A stretch of DNA of 64,000 bases. Source: Begonia masoniana. Its lineage: Eukaryota; Streptophyta; Magnoliopsida; Cucurbitales; Begoniaceae. The position numbers and the translations under genes are program-made. The notes beneath the pieces were generated by a model that saw only the letters and a list, made by a program, of their open reading frames with translations, was not told the origin of the DNA and did no database searches. The stretch lies in assembly GCA_022432975.1 (NCBI GenBank), contig CM039511.1, positions 23,276,557 to 23,340,556 of the forward strand. The letters are read 5' to 3'. Each line of letters begins with the position of its first letter. Within the stretch, counting starts at the first letter, position 1. Shown here in pieces: positions 47,667-59,534 of the stretch.

Positions 47667-48787
47667 CCTCTTAACCACCAACTGTGACCTTGAGTATGAT
47701 GCTTCATTAACCTTCCACGCTCTTTAGGACTGAACTAAAATCTGATTAAGGGTAAATTAATTGGAAAGTGACTCAGATGATGATCAAAATTTGTAGCACC
47801 AAATAAATCAAAAATAAATTTCCGCTCAAGAATCCTAAAGGATGTTGTCCAAATGCGTCAATGTAAAAAGGATCATTGTTCAAGAGGCTTATCCAATTTA
47901 CTTGCTTGACAAATATTACCTCCATCCCTAGATAAGTATTTTCATCGGGAGGCAGTTTAACAAATTTCCCTGTAGTCAAGGCCAAGGTGATTTCTTCCCT
48001 TTGAACATGAACTTTCTCTTCATGATCATTTCCTTGGTAAAAAAATGTATGGCTCCTCTATAGCATAAAACTCTTCATTATCTTTGGGAAGTCCTTCAAA
48101 GTGCTCAATAACCCCAAATTCTTTATCAAAGTTGGAATCTTCAACCCCCTTTGGAACTTTTAAATCCATTTGCTCTTCACGAGAGAGAGTTATTTCTACA
48201 TCCTCTTTTGGCCAAATATCTTCTCCAACCAATTGCCCATCAATTTCAAATAGTGGACCTTCCTCGGTGTAGAAGATTTCTCCTTCTTGTATTATGTCAT
48301 CTTCCTGTCTTAAAGGGTCTTCAACTATTTGTTCACGAGAGGCAATAACTATTGGTTCCTTATGGGCTAAGGTGGTCTCCTCTACTCCAATAATTGGGTT
48401 GATATGCCTACGAAGCCAACCGTCGAGCACAAACCAAGTATGTATTCTAACTATTTTTCATCTAACTGGTTTGTGAGTTTTATAGGTAAAGACATTCTTT
48501 AAGGCTTGGATTGGAATTGTGGAAGAGAGAATTTGTCTTCCCAGAAACAAGACTGTGTAACCAACTATCTTGTATTTTGTTGGCAAACATTAGCCTTTTT
48601 GTATTGTTGGGCAAACATTAGCCTTTATTATTATTTGCATGCATGCATTAGTTGTTAGGATTCGATGTATGCTAGGTTAGATGGTGGTTAAAACTCGGGT
48701 TTGCAACAAAGGAGTTGAGCTTGCATGGAGGAGCACCACCCACCTTAGAGATTGTCGGCGGACATAAGCGTGCCCAAGAAGAACCAC
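47667..48787 (-). other. Unrecognised open stretches between two transposons
   Basis: On the minus strand 48026-48430 is open for 134 codons and very acidic (EDDIIQEGEIFYTEEGP, FEGLPKDNEEFYAIEE). It is followed in another frame by 47773-47985, with LALTTGKFVKLPPDENTYLG-like and NNDPFYIDAFGQHPLGFLSG words. The pieces may once have been one protein, possibly a retroelement-associated extra ORF, but I recognise no family. No splice-supported host gene is seen. 48480-48787 has no coding sign; a GGCAAACATTAGCCTTT word is repeated at 48580 and 48610. Confidence 0.35.
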
Positions 48788-50997
48788 TGTAACACTCGAG
48801 AATTTATCGGCTCAATTGCTATGAATGTATAGTGAATTACAATTGATTGGGATAGTTAAGTGTAAGATTTATTTAAGCAAGGGTATAATGGTAATTTAAA
48901 GTTAATAAAAAATTAAAAGAGAAATAAGAAGAGAGACACTTCCAAGTGAAAGAAAAAAAAAACCATTCATCTACTCTCATTTTCTCTCTTCGGTGACTCT
49001 GCAGAGCACGTTCCCTCTTCGACGATTTCTTCAGCTGATTTCTTCAATCCAAGGTAAGTTTCTCTCTAATTTTCATGGGTTTTAGTTTTTTAGCTTGAGG
49101 GAGGTTAGAAATCTGGCTAGGTTAAGTTTTAAGTGGAGTTTAGGTTAGGGTTTTGGTGAGAGCTAGGGTTGCATGAAATTAGGGAAGGAATTGATGAGTT
49201 TTTCATTTATTGGGTGTTTAAAGATGATTAGAAGGTAGTGTGGTAGAATGGTTGGGTTTTTAAAAAAAACCAAAAATCAGGGATGTGCAGGGAAGCTCGA
49301 TTTTTGTGAAAAACGACCAAGCCAATTGTATTATTTGGTTAAATGGCCCAGTTCTTTTAGAAAGTAGACATTCTAAGGAGTTTGTAGAGCCTGGAATCGT
49401 CCAAAATGGATAAGTGTAGGATTAGTTGCGCAATGTTGAAATTAGACCAAAAATGGTGGAATTTCAGGTTTTGTGAGTTTTTGGTGAACCATTAGCTTTC
49501 TTTTGAGAGTTTAATGAATGAGTTGTAGTGAGGATTAAATTGATGGATTGCGTTGTGGTTTTTAGGTTAGAACGAGTTCCCGACGTAGCGTACGAGTAAG
49601 AGGTAAGCTAAAGAGGCCAGGTAAGTAGTGTACGTATGTATTGTGCCTTTGGGCCTACATCACAGTTCGATAGGATTGCTTGTGTATGTATTGTATGTTT
49701 ATTGTGTATGTTGGTAGTGCGTTTAATTTGGCATGCATCATAATTTTCAAAAAGTACGCAAGTAGATGAAAATAAATTTTCATGGTTTATGAAGTGGAAT
49801 GGTAAGAGGTGAACTGTAATACCCCGCTTTACGGGATATTATTATTTTAATATAAAGAGGCATTTTTCGTAATTATGTCAAATAAAATCAGTTTCACAAA
49901 CGGAAAGCGTCATTACAATCCTAACGATTTATAGGAATTTTAAGAAAATTATGAGAATTTTCGGAGTTTGGACGCTATATTCCGAGTAATTACGTTTCTC
50001 GTAACATAAAGGTTGTTTTATTAAAAATAGTAAATGGGGTCTGAATTTCGAACGGATAGTTTTAATAAATCTCAAATATTAAGTTGGACTTATTGGTGAA
50101 ATAAGGAGATTTGGTGAAACCGAATAGCTAGTCAATTAACGAAACGAAAGATGAAACGAATATAAAAATAATAGAAGGGCAAAATGGTAATTCGCCAAGT
50201 CAAATTTTAATTAAAAATAGGTTTCTCTTCCTCCCTCGACACTTCAGTTTTCCAGAGAGCATTTCTTCTTTCTCTCTCGGCTTCTCCTCTCTGCCCGCGA
50301 GGGTTTCTCGACGATCCGACCTCCGATTCTTCCTCCGATCGTTCCATTTCCTTCACGTTTTCTCCTCCAATCAACGCTCTAGGTATGATTCTAAAGTTTT
50401 AGAGCGTTAAACTTTGAGTTTTACGTTTAGGGTTTTCGTTATGTTTTCGATTAAAAACGATATTTAGGGTTTGTAATTAATAGGTTTGCCGTAATAAAGT
50501 ATATATTGGACGTATTGAACGTTATTGGACGAATTTGATTGATTTAGGACAAAAGTTAAAAATTAGGGATTTTCGAGATTTAGGGAAAAACTCGTAAATT
50601 GGAATTTAAGGTGCTGAGCGAGTATTGTCCAATAGAATAGCTTGATGAATTGAATTAAAGTTATAGGAAATTTCTTTAGTTAAGGTTTTATTTATTTGGA
50701 CGTTAACTACCTTAAATTAGTTTTAACGGCGAATATTGTGTTTTGCTTCAGGCAAACAACGCTCGTGGATTGAGCTTGAGCTACTTTGGACACGAGGTAA
50801 GTTCTCGTGATCTTCTCTGGCCGATTAGCCTACACCGTACGTCGAATGTCGTCTCGAGGAGTTTTGGTGACACGTTATTTAAATTGTTTGGGATGGGTAG
50901 TTAGGACTATTTATTTTATAGATTATGTTGTTTGTTTATTGTCTTGATGGTATATATGTGGTTGTTTATTTTATGATATGAATCGTTCATGCATCAC

Positions 50998-51240
50998 GAT
51001 AAACGAAAAGGATAATGAAAAGGTTAACGAAAAGGTAAACGAAAAGGGAAACGAAATGATAAACGAAAAGGATAACGAAAAGGTTAATGAAAAGGTAAAC
51101 GAAAAGGATAACGAAAAGGATAACGAAAAGGTAAATGAAAAGGGAAACGAAAAGGTAAACGAAAAGGTTAACGAAAAGGAAAACGAAAAGGATAACGAAA
51201 AGGAAAACGAAAAGGATAACGAAAAGGAAAACGAAAAGGT
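50998..51240 (+). repeat. 12-bp AACGAAAAGG array, short form
   Basis: About 20 copies of AACGAAAAGG plus a variable dinucleotide (TA, AT, GA, TT or AA). The plus strand reads open as Asn-Glu-Lys plus Val/Asp/Gly for 94 codons, but this is a by-product of a 12-bp period without stops, not a gene. Confidence 0.9.
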
Positions 51241-52196
51241 AGAACGATTGAATGGTTTATGAACAGCATATGCATAGCACGCATTTTCATTTACGTAGAG
51301 CTTACTGAGATTTTTATCTCATAGTGTGTTGTATGGTGTAGGTGATTACGAGGAAACAGGTGAGGATGAGATCCCTCCACCTGAGGAGTGATGCAGTTGA
51401 CGGAGAATGGCCCGTGGGAGTGTGATGAGCAGTTGAGGCGTATTTTGACCCGTGGGTGTATGGTTAGGTGTTTTGGGATTGTTTGATAACTTTGTACAGT
51501 TAGAACATCTAAGGGTGCTTGGTTATGGTAGTTGATAGGTTTACGTTTGAGGTTTTAAACGTTTTGGAAACTTGTTTTTATAAACTGCTTAGATGTTTTA
51601 AAACAGGAGGAAAAGTATAGTTTTGAATATACCCATGCAGTTTGTTTTCTTAAAGTTTGATTACGTTAATGTTTGGATGATTATGAGGTGTTAGTAGATT
51701 AATTGAGGATGAAATTGGAGATATATTGAAGTTGATAGTTGCAGGGTATGTTGTTTGAGGATGAGGTTTGCTCTCTTGAATCGGATTCCAGAGAGTTGAT
51801 TAAGTGTTTGCTCTCTGGAATTCCAGAGAGCACTTGAAGGGAAAAGAAGTGAAGGATAGAGGAGTGGTGAAGGGTGACTGGTCGCTGCATAATGCAGCGA
51901 TCGGGCGCTGCATAATGCAGCGATCGAGCCCCTCATTACGCAGCGCTTGCAGCGATCGAGCGCTGCTTTACGCAGCGATCGATTGCTGCACTCCCTCCTC
52001 GGCAGAAAGACATTTCTGCCCCCCTCTGTTTCTGATTTAGATTTAAATTGTTTTATTAAAATGTTTAAGTTTTATTTAATAGTTATATGTTTTGTTTTAA
52101 ATGATTTAAAGACTAGATTTTAATTCCGACTTCAATTCTTGTTTTGACTTCAGTTTAAATTCTGCATAAAGTTTTATTTAAAGTATTTAATTATGA

Positions 52197-52300
<104 letters not shown>

Positions 52301-52329
52301 AGGTACAGTGTTAGGGTCGTGACAAATTA

Positions 52330-52341
52330 TGGTATCAGAGC
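52330..52341 (+). other. Primer-binding site of the gag-only element
   Basis: TGGTATCAGAGC lies five bases after the 5' LTR and pairs with initiator methionine tRNA. It confirms plus-strand orientation. Confidence 0.92.
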
Positions 52342-52490
52342 CCCCGAGTTTTAAAAACAGTTTTGTAGACTGCTCAACTGCACAGCCACTACACAGACAT
52401 TCTTCAACAACTGTAAGTATGTTTATAGCTTTGTTTTATTTTTAGTTTCTTAGAATATTTGTTTTAACTTTTATATAGGAGTATATAATT

Positions 52491-53636
52491 ATGGTGCATC
52501 CACGAAATGACCGAGACGACAGAGATGACACGATTGACACGCTTAAGGATTTTATCGCCCAGCAGGCCCAGCATATGGAGCGACAGGCTCAGCAAATGGA
52601 GCGACAGTCTCAGCAGCTGAGTACTATGATAGACCGAGAGGGCATTAGAGCTCGAGAGACAGCTGTTTCGGGTAACCGGAGGATGGAGAGATTTCAGAAG
52701 CTTCAGCCCCCTATATTTAACGGACAGTCTACTGATCCCTCTTCAGCCGAGGAGTGGATTCTCACTATGGAGGACAAGCTGGCGTATGCTAGCATAGAGG
52801 ATGGAGAGAAGGTTGCATTGGTGACCTACCACCTAGCATTGGATGCTCGATTTTGGTGGGATTCCATCAAGACAACCACCGATGTGACTATAATGGGTAT
52901 GGAGCGATTCAAAGTGTTATTTTACGAGAAGTATTTCAGCCATACTTTACGACAGACAAAAATGGTTGAGTTTATGCAGCTGCGGCAGGTTGGTTCTATT
53001 GCCGAGTATGTAAGGAGGTTTGAGGCACTGTTTCGATTTGCACCACGTCAGGTTAGTGTTAATGAGGACAAGGTACGCAAGTTTTTACAGGGACTTGGTC
53101 GGGAATTTCGAATGCGTCTTACTATATCAGGGGTACGGAATGTATCTTATGATGAGATTGTGGCCAGAGCACTTGAGATTGAGGCCGTAGATCAGAGTTA
53201 TGTCAAACCGAGGGAGCCAGCTAGAGGTTTCTTTCGTGAGATCCAGCCTCGATCCCAGAATGAAGGTTGGTAGCTACAAGGACAACCACAACAACAACAA
53301 AGAGGAGTTATAAGGCAGTATGCGGGAATCAATGATCAGGGCAAGGGCAAGGGGAAACAAGTGCAAGGAGCTACTCAAAAGCCTCTGTGTCCTATATGCC
53401 AGAAAGAGCACTTCGGTGATTGCAGAATGGGCACGGATAGGTGCTATAGATGCGGTGGTGCTGGCCATTTTGTCAGGGATTGCCCTCTACTGGGCCGTGG
53501 CCCACAGGGTGGTGACCAGAAAAGGATTACTCCGAGGGTCTTTGCATTCATCGAGCCCGGCGACGCCGACGATGGGGCCAAGCCTTCTGCAATTGCAGGT
53601 ATTGTTTTGATTACTTGTATGACAATATGCATATGA
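52491..53636 (+). pseudogene. Gag protein with one internal stop
   Basis: From the ATG at 52491 the frame is open to an in-frame TAG at 53271-53273, then open again in the same frame to 53636, about 380 codons. Order: a Gln-rich coiled-coil-like N-terminus (QQAQHMERQAQQMERQSQQ), the gag domain (LQPPIFNGQSTDPSSAEEWI, FYEKYFSHTLRQ, VGSIAEYVRRFEAL, KVRKFLQGL), a basic/Gln linker containing the stop, and one clear CCHC knuckle CYRCGGAGHFVRDC at about 53443-53484. It packages element RNA into virus-like particles in the cytoplasm (family knowledge). Protease should follow near 53590; instead the frame dies. One stop as the only defect suggests recent gag function or rare readthrough. Confidence 0.9.
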
Positions 53637-53639
53637 TAA

Positions 53640-55371
53640 ATAAAGGCCTGATATTAGTAAGGAAGAGAATAATAGGTGGGTAAGAATGGTTACTAGGCGA
53701 ACCTCAAAGAGAAAACAGTAGACTACGTATAGGACAATAAAGACCCAATAGAAATATAGTTATGCATTTGTAGGGTTAGTTTAATTTAATCAACGGAGTT
53801 TGTGCATTTAAGGTTTAGTGACAATTAGAGGAATACACCCTAGAGATACGGCTTTAAATAGGTAGAAACTGGATTTATTTGGCAACCCTTTGGAGTATTA
53901 GAAAAAGACTAATCGAGAAAGATGAAAGTTTAGATATAAACTTATTGAGGAATGCCCTAGATTGTTGAGATACCTGGAATGTGAGATTGTTAGGCTCAAT
54001 GAAGAGTAAGATAAGAAGTTTAACTCTATGGTTAGTGTCGTATGAATCGTGAAGTTCACAATTTCAGTGGTCTGACTTGTATTTGACAAGTTGGGACCTA
54101 TGGATACAAAAAATAATTTAAGGTTAAAAAAAAAAGTCTAGGGCAAACCTAAGGCGAGACTTAGAAGCATAACTATGCTCGAAGTTAATGGAAATCTAAG
54201 TAGAACGAATGAGTATATGGTAGGTAGTATAAGCGTTTCAGTTAGGACATGGTGAGGGAACTCACTAATGCGACGTAGGATAACATAAGAAGGATACCTT
54301 GCGAAACAGTGAAAGTAGAATTCTAGTTGAGAAGCTCACGTTGAAATAGTTATTAAGATCCGTGAAGTGCCCAGGAATGGGCACAATTGAAGTACTGTTG
54401 ACAAAGAAGTTATACAGGAGCACTAGAGAAATGTAGACTCGGATGATTGTGATAGTGACTAAGGATTAAGGCCAAAGAACTTGTAACCAAGTTTACTGTA
54501 CTGCTCCGATATAGATATAGAAGTTGTTATACCCAATAGATGGATAAGATCGTAGACATGGTATAGTTGAGATTTAGTGTTAAAGTAAAGGAATTCAATT
54601 TGAGTAGTTGAAGTTATTTCGAGGATTAAGGATATGAGACAATCTTTAGTAGAAACAAATTAATAAGTGAGAGAGAGTTTAAGGTTTGGGTGACTAAATG
54701 CAAACCAACACGTGCTTGGGACGTTAAGTGTGAAGTGCACAGTTAGAGGTCGTTTGGTTAAGACTTAGAGATTTGATAAGATGTGAGGCGTGAACTGAAA
54801 ATGAGGGTTACGATTAGGGAGTTAATGTAGAAATTTGGTAGGTGTGTATCCCGATTGTAGACAGGATCGAGGGAATTGCATTGAGGTATGGGTTACAGCC
54901 CAGAAATTTGATGAAATTGTGGGCATTCAATTTGACTGGCGTTAGGAAGCTTAGGTATAGCTCTGACCTAAGGGGTCAGCGAAAGAAAGACGTCGATAAA
55001 GAGTGAATTTTGAAGTTTGTATTATTAAGAGATTTAATCTGTGAGTGATTAAGTGAAAGTCGAAAGTTGGTATACGTTTCGATTATGTATTTAGCCAACG
55101 AGATTACTGAGAAGTTTAGGTAAATCAAGTGGGAAAAAATTAAAGATTTGATTGTGCTCGATGCTTGAGTAAGGACGTACATAGTCCAATCGAGAGTAGA
55201 AGATACGAATGTAACGCTGATGTTGGAGAGTTTTGGTTTAGAACTACGAAGAATGACCGTAAATAAAGAGGATGAATCGAAGTATACTGCCACATGACAT
55301 GAGACGTTAGTATCAAGGACTATGTGGTATAACAAATTTTGAGGACAAAATTTTAAATAAGGTGGATGGAA
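53640..55371 (+). other. Unidentified 1.7-kb interior of the gag-only element
   Basis: This stretch lies where pol should be. It is purine-rich on the plus strand with many stops in all frames, and no catalytic motif of protease, reverse transcriptase, RNase H or integrase could be read. It ends in a TTTGAGGACAAAATTTTAAA and AAGGTGGATGGAA purine-tract region that belongs to the element. It could be a heavily decayed pol 3' part or captured non-coding sequence. Confidence 0.6.
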
Positions 55372-58300
55372 TGTAATACCCCGCTTTACGGGATATTATT
55401 ATTTTAATATAAAGAGACATTTTTTGTAATTATGTCAAATCAAATTAGTTTCACAAACGGAAAATGTCATTATGATCCTAACGATTTATAGGAATTTTAA
55501 GGAAATTATGAGAATTTTCGGAGTTTGGACGCTATATTCCGAGTAATTACGTTTCTCGTAACATAAAGGTTGTTTTATTAAAAATAGTAAATGGGGTCCG
55601 AATTTCAAACGGACAGTTTTAATAAATCCCAAATATTAAGTTGGACTTATTGGTTAAATAAGGAGATTTGGTGAAACCGAATAGCTAGTCAATTAACGAA
55701 ACGAAAGATGAAACAAATATAAAAACAATAGAAGGGCGAAATTGTAATTCGCCAAGTCAAATTTTAATTAAAAATAGGTTTCTCTTCCTCCCTCGACACT
55801 TCAGTTTTCCAGAGAGCATTTCTTCTTTCTCTCTCGGCTTCTCCTCTCTGCCCGCGAGGGTTTCTCGACGATCCGACCTCCGATTCTTCCTCCGATCGTT
55901 CCGTTTCCTTCACGTTTTCTCCTCCAATCAACGCTCTAGGTATGATTCTAAAGTTTTAGAGCGTTAAACTTCGAGTTTCGTAGAGTTTTACGTTTAGGGT
56001 TTTCGTTAGGTTTTCGATTAAAAACGAGATTTAGGGTTTGTAATTAATTTTTTTCTATAATAACGTATATAATGGACGTATTGAATGTTATTGGACGAAT
56101 TTGATTGATTTAGGACGAAAGTTAAAAATTAGGAATTTTCGAGATTTAGGAAAAAACTCGTAAATTGGAATTTAAGGTGCTGAACGAGTATTGTCCAATA
56201 GAATAGCTCGATAAATTTAATTAAAGTTATAGAAAATTTCTTTAGTTAAGGTTTCATTTATTTGGACGTTAAGTACCTTAAATTAGTTTTAACGGCGAAT
56301 ATTGTGTTTTGCTTCAGACAAACAACGCTCGTGGATGAAGCTTGAGCTGCTTTGGACACGAGGTAAGTTCTCGTGATCTTCTCTGGCCGATTGGCCTACA
56401 CCGTACGTCGAATGTCGTCTCGAGGAGTTTGGGTGACGCGTTATTTAAATTGTTTGGGATGGGTAGTTAGGACTATTTATTTTATAGATTATGTTGTTTG
56501 TTTATTGTCTTGATGGTATATATGTGGTTGTTTATTTTATGATATGAATCGTTCATGCATCATGATAAATGAAAAGGACAACGAAAAGGTAAACGAAAAG
56601 GGAAACGAAATGATAAACGAAAAGGATAACGAAAAGGTAAACGAAAAGGGAAACGAAAAGGTAAACGAAAAGGGAAACGAAAAGGTAAACGAAAAGGATA
56701 ACGAAAAGGTAAACGAAAAGGATAACGAAAAGGTAAACGAAAAGGATAACGAAAAGGTAAACGAAAAGGATAACGAAAAGGTAAACGAAAAGGGAAACGA
56801 AAAGGTAAACGAAAAGGATAACGAAAAGGAAACGAAAAGGTAAACGAAAAGGATAACGAAAAGGTAAACGAAAAGGATAACGAAAAGGTAAACGAAAAGG
56901 ATAACGAAAAGGTAAACGAAAAGGGAAACGAAATGATAAACGAAAAGGATAACGAAAAGGTAAACGAAAAGGGAAACGAAAAGGTAAACGAAAAGGATAA
57001 CGAAAAGGTAAATGAAAAGGGAAACGAAAAGGTAAACGAAAAGGTTAACGAAAAGGAAAACGAAAAGGATAACGAAAAGGTAAACGAAAAGGATAACGAA
57101 AAGGTAAACGAAAAGGGAAACGAAAAGGTAAACGAAAAGGATAACGAAAAGGTAAACGAAAAGGGAAACGAAAAGGTAAACGAAAAGGATAACGAAAAGG
57201 TAAACGAAAAGGGAAACGAAAAGGTAAACGAAAAGGATAACGAAAAGGTAAACGAAAAGGATAACGAAAAGGTAAACGAAAAGGATAACGAAAAGGTAAA
57301 CGAAAAGGATAACGAAAAGGTAAACGAAAAGGATAACGAAAAGGTAAACGAAAAGGATAACGAAAAGGTAAACGAAAAGGATAACGAAAAGGTAAACGAA
57401 AAGGATAACGAAAAGGTAAACGAAAAGGGAAACGAAAAGGTAAACGAAAAGGATAACGAAAAGGTAAACGAAAAGGATAACGAAAAGGTAAACGAAAAGG
57501 ATAACGAAAAGGTAAACGAAAAGGATAACGAAAAGGTAAACGAAAAGGATAACGAAAAGGTAAACGAAAAGGATAACGAAAAGGTAAACGAAAAGGATAA
57601 CGAAAAGGTAAACGAAAAGGGAAACGAAAAGGTAAACGATAACGGGAAAAACGAAAAGGATAACGAAAAGGAAAATGAAAGGATAACGAAAAGGAAAACG
57701 AAAAGGTAAACGAAAAGGGAAACGAAAGGTAAACGAAAAGGATAACGAAAAGGAAACGAAAAGGTAAACGAAAAGGGAAACGAAAAGGTAAACGAAAAGG
57801 ATAACGAAAAGGTAAACGAAAAGGATAACGAAAAGGTAAACGAAAAGGATAACGAAAAGGTAAACGAAAAGGATAACGAAAAGGTAAACGAAAAGGATAA
57901 CGAAAAGGTAAACGAAAAGGATAACGAAAAGGTAAACGAAAAGGATAACGAAAAGGTAAACGAAAAGGATAACGAAAAGGTAAACGAAAAGGATAACGAA
58001 AAGGTAAACGAAAAGGGAAACGAAAAGGTAAACGAAAAGGATAACGAAAAGGTAAACGAAAAGGGAAACGAAAAGGTAAACGAAAAGGATAACGAAAAGG
58101 TAAACGAAAAGGATAACGAAAAGGTAAACGAAAAGGGAAACGAAAAGGTAAACGAAAAGGATAACGAAAAGGTAAACGAAAAGGATAACGAAAAGGTAAA
58201 CGAAAAGGATAACGAAAAGGTAAACCCGTGGGTGTATGGTTAGGTGTTTTGGGATTGTTTGATAACTTTGTACAGTTAGAACATCTTAGGGTGCTGGTTA

Positions 58301-59026
58301 TGGTAGTTGATAGGTTTACGTTTGAGGTTTTTAAACGTTTTGGAAACTTGTTTTTATAAACTGCTTAGATGTTTTAAAACAGGAGGAAAAGTATAGTTTT
58401 GAATATACCCATGCAGTTTGTTTTCTTAAAGTTTGATTATTAATGTTTGGATGATTATGAGGTGTTAGTAGATTAATTGAGGATGAAATTGGAGATATAT
58501 TGAAGTTGATAGTTGTAGGGTATGTTGTTTGAGGATGAGGATTGCTCTCTGGAATCGGATTCCAGAGAGTTGATTAAGTGTTTGCTCTCTGGAATCCAGA
58601 GAGCACTTTTGAAGGATAGAGGAGTGGTGAAGGGCGACTGGTCGCTGCATAATGCAGCGATCGGGCGCTGCATAATGCAGCGATCGGGCGCTGCATAATG
58701 CAGCGATCGGGCGCTGCATTACGCAGCGCTTGCAGCGATCGAGCGCTGCTTTACGCAGCGATCGATTGCTGCACTCCCTCCTCGGCAGAAAGACATTTCT
58801 GCCCCCCTCTGTTTCTGATTTAGATTTAAATTGTTTTTTTAAAATGTTTAAGTTTTATTTAATTGTTATATGTTTTGTTTTAAATGATTTAAAGAGTAGA
58901 TTTTAATTCCGGCTTCAATTCTTGTTTTGACTTCAGTTTAAATTCCGCATAAAGTTTTATTTAAAGTATTTAATTATGGAAATATATATATATATAGAGT
59001 ACGGGTACAGTGTTAGGGTCGTGACA
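55372..59026 (+). repeat. 3' LTR of the gag-only element, expanded
   Basis: The 3,655-bp LTR is closely similar to the 5' LTR in its first 1.1 kb. Its 12-bp array is greatly expanded and has erased the segment corresponding to 51255-51450. The palindrome block has one extra CGCTGCATAATGCAGCGATC copy compared with the 5' LTR (58640-58720). Confidence 0.92.
56562..58225 (+). repeat. 12-bp/24-bp AACGAAAAGG array, about 139 copies
   Basis: AACGAAAAGG plus a variable dinucleotide repeats for about 1.66 kb. Long stretches alternate TA and AT types, giving a 24-bp higher-order period; GA types are interspersed. Single-base losses at about 56828, 57680 and 57728 shift the frame, so the 258-codon open stretch (56933-57709) is not maintained as a protein. 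Confidence 0.95.
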
Positions 59027-59534
59027 TGAACGATGACGAACAAAATGATAAAAGATATGTAGTTAAGAGATGGCAGAGTTGAGGTTGAGATAGGGCCGTC
59101 ATGTTGAGTGTCGTCCACGACGTGTGCCTCCTATCCCTTTCTCCGAGGATGGTGGCCGTCCCGTTGAGTGAACGTGTGCCTATTTCTGTTAATAACAAAT
59201 AAGTGAAGAGGATACGAAAATAAAAGAGAAATAATTAAAAGATGGGTAGAGTCGGGGTTTAGGTAAGGCCGTCACGTTGAGTGTCATCCGCGACGTGTGT
59301 CTCCTATTCCTTTCTCCGAGGAGTGTGGCCGTCTCGTTTAGTGCCATCCGCAACATGTGCTTACTCCTCTAACAAGAAGTAAGTTAAGTGAAGTGGGAGC
59401 GAGTATGAAAACAAGGACGAGAACGAGAACGAAAACTAGAATGAAAACGAGACGAGATAGTAGAAATTGCATGTGTTAGGCTATGAGATGTTTTATTTCG
59501 TTGTTACATTACTTGCTGAGCGTTAGGCTAATAG

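Noticed and set aside
56544..57709. Long open frames reading Asn-Glu-Lys repeats as a possible low-complexity protein
   Set aside because: The frame is a by-product of a 12-bp array lying inside an LTR; single-base losses shift it, and it sits in both LTRs of the same element at different lengths.
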